Assembly: GCA_018660305.1 (NCBI GenBank)
Contig: JABJKO010000164.1
Span: 1 to 20,590 of the forward strand
Origin: Rhodospirillaceae bacterium
Lineage (GTDB): Bacteria > Pseudomonadota > Alphaproteobacteria > MPNO01 > UBA2964
Direction: 5' to 3'
Length of the DNA: 20,590 nt
How positions within the stretch are numbered: position 1 is the stretch's first letter; every line of letters starts with the position of its first letter. Shown one piece after another: positions 19,842 through 20,590 of the stretch. The position numbers and the translations under genes were made by a program. Under the pieces are notes generated by a model. It did not search any database. It saw only the letters and a list, made by a program, of their open reading frames with translations, and was not told the DNA's origin.

Positions 19842-20590
19842 ATGACGCTTCAGACAGACAGCCTTTTATTGCGCACGATTATCGAATCGTCGCCCGACGG
19901 TATTGTGACGATTGATGAGCACGGTGCCATTGAATCCTTCAATCCCGCGTCGGAAAAACTGTTTGGCTATACGGAGAGCGAAGTCATCGGCAAGAACGTC
20001 GAGATGTTGATGCCCGAACCCTATCGAAGCGAGCACGACGGTTATCTTTCCCGGTATAGGGAGACCGGCGAGAAGCATATTATCGGTATCGGCCGCGAGG
20101 TGATCGCGCAACGTAAGGATGGAACGAATTTTCCCATGGAACTTGCCGTGGGCGAGATGGAAATCCAGGGCCAAAAGAAGTTCACCGGCTTTATCCGCGA
20201 TATCAGCCTCCGCCGCGAAGCGGAAGATCAATTGGCGTCGAGCGAGAGCCGGTTGACAGAGCTGCAATCGGAGTTCGTCCATGTGTCGCGGCTGAGCGCC
20301 ATGGGCGAAATGGCGGCGACGCTGGCGCACGAGCTTAATCAGCCGCTGGCCGCCATGATGAACTATGCGCAAGCGACGCGGCGCATGTTGGAATCCTTGA
20401 GCGGCGAGGAGGCGGCGAGACCACGGGAGCTCATGACCAAGGCGGTGGAGCAGGCGAACCGGGCCGGCGAAATCATCCGGCGTTTGCGGAATTTCGTCGC
20501 ACAAGGGGAAACCGACCGCTCGCTCGACGATATCAGCGATGTGGTGAATGAAGCTTGTGCGCTGGCTCTGGTCGGCGCCCGTTCGGGAGG
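19842..20590 (+). CDS. fixL: FixL-like oxygen-sensing histidine kinase (C-terminus outside window)
   Basis: 249 residues are visible. One PAS domain (about 8-125) carries the haem-binding signature of FixL: PYRSEHDGYL, with proximal His65, and IIGIGRE, with Arg85 at the position that hydrogen-bonds O2 in Bradyrhizobium FixL. QRKDGTNFPM, GEMEIQG and FTGFIRDIS follow. A coiled linker leads to the phosphorylation helix SRLSAMGEMAATLAHELNQPL, with His163. There is no transmembrane segment, so the sensor is cytoplasmic. The ATP-binding domain lies beyond the edge. The start at ATG 19842 has only a weak AGGG box, but no better start is seen. In FixL, O2 on the haem inhibits the kinase and low O2 activates FixJ. 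A matching full-length FixJ is expected just downstream. Confidence 0.9.
   Translation, partial: MTLQTDSLLLRTIIESSPDGIVTIDEHGAIESFNPASEKLFGYTESEVIGKNVEMLMPEPYRSEHDGYLSRYRETGEKHIIGIGREVIAQRKDGTNFPMELAVGEMEIQGQKKFTGFIRDISLRREAEDQLASSESRLTELQSEFVHVSRLSAMGEMAATLAHELNQPLAAMMNYAQATRRMLESLSGEEAARPRELMTKAVEQANRAGEIIRRLRNFVAQGETDRSLDDISDVVNEACALALVGARSG

Noticed and set aside
19866..20504. 212-residue open frame on the minus strand
   Set aside because: Antisense to the FixL-like gene, whose PAS and kinase motifs are unmistakable.
1..20590. Mobile element, prophage, CRISPR array, tRNA or toxin-antitoxin pair
   Set aside because: No transposase, integrase, terminal repeats, regularly spaced repeats or tRNA-like sequence seen; the small genes have promoters and neighbours that do not fit toxin-antitoxin pairs.

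Overview
The window looks like part of an alphaproteobacterial chromosome. The evidence is a FixL-type haem-PAS histidine kinase very close to the rhizobial proteins, GC-rich coding DNA, GTG starts, and an FNR/FixK-type box. I cannot name the genus. No tRNA, rRNA, IS element, integrase or CRISPR array was seen. Almost every gene belongs to a stress, low-oxygen or dormancy class, and coding density is high.

Layout. (1) 1-4000, minus strand: a Crp/Fnr regulator, an APH-like/AAA kinase fusion, a tandem universal stress protein (Usp) and a trehalose-synthase-like glycosyltransferase cut by the window edge. (2) 4000-5045: a divergent promoter region, then on the plus strand a receiver-only response regulator and a short HPF/RaiA ribosome-hibernation protein. 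(3) 5091-8365, minus strand: a Lon-family protease translationally coupled to a second tandem Usp. (4) 8585-10434, plus strand: a single-domain Usp, an endonuclease/exonuclease/phosphatase-family protein, and a 74-residue protein behind a perfect FNR box. (5) 10554-13425, minus strand: a CBS-BON protein, an APC permease and a formate/nitrite-type channel. (6) 13627-17630, plus strand: an AMP/thymidine phosphorylase, a diverged PRPP synthetase and a beta-CASP metallo-beta-lactamase nuclease, tightly coupled. (7) 17781-18914, plus strand: a small protein, Hsp20 and a DksA/TraR-like zinc-finger protein. (8) 18986-19579, minus strand: a 68-residue protein and a rhodanese. (9) 19842 to the end, plus strand: the N-terminal 249 residues of a FixL-like oxygen-sensor kinase.

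Main observation. A palindromic element, CGTA-N4-TACG (relaxed CG[T/G]A-N4-T[A/C]CG), recurs in intergenic DNA. The exact form occurs three times, all intergenic. Two of these copies have their centre 108.5 bp upstream of a start codon, and three of the better-placed copies are followed at fixed spacing by a -10-like CTAT box. The geometry fits a NarL/FixJ-family activator. With FixL next door, I infer an oxygen-responsive FixLJ-type regulon.

Its gene content (three Usp, Hsp20, HPF, CBS protein, APH-like/AAA kinase, haem-based sensor kinase) parallels the mycobacterial DosR dormancy regulon. The divergent Crp/Fnr and receiver-only pair recalls the FixK/FixT arrangement of Caulobacter. The full-length FixJ-type regulator is not in the window and may lie just beyond it.
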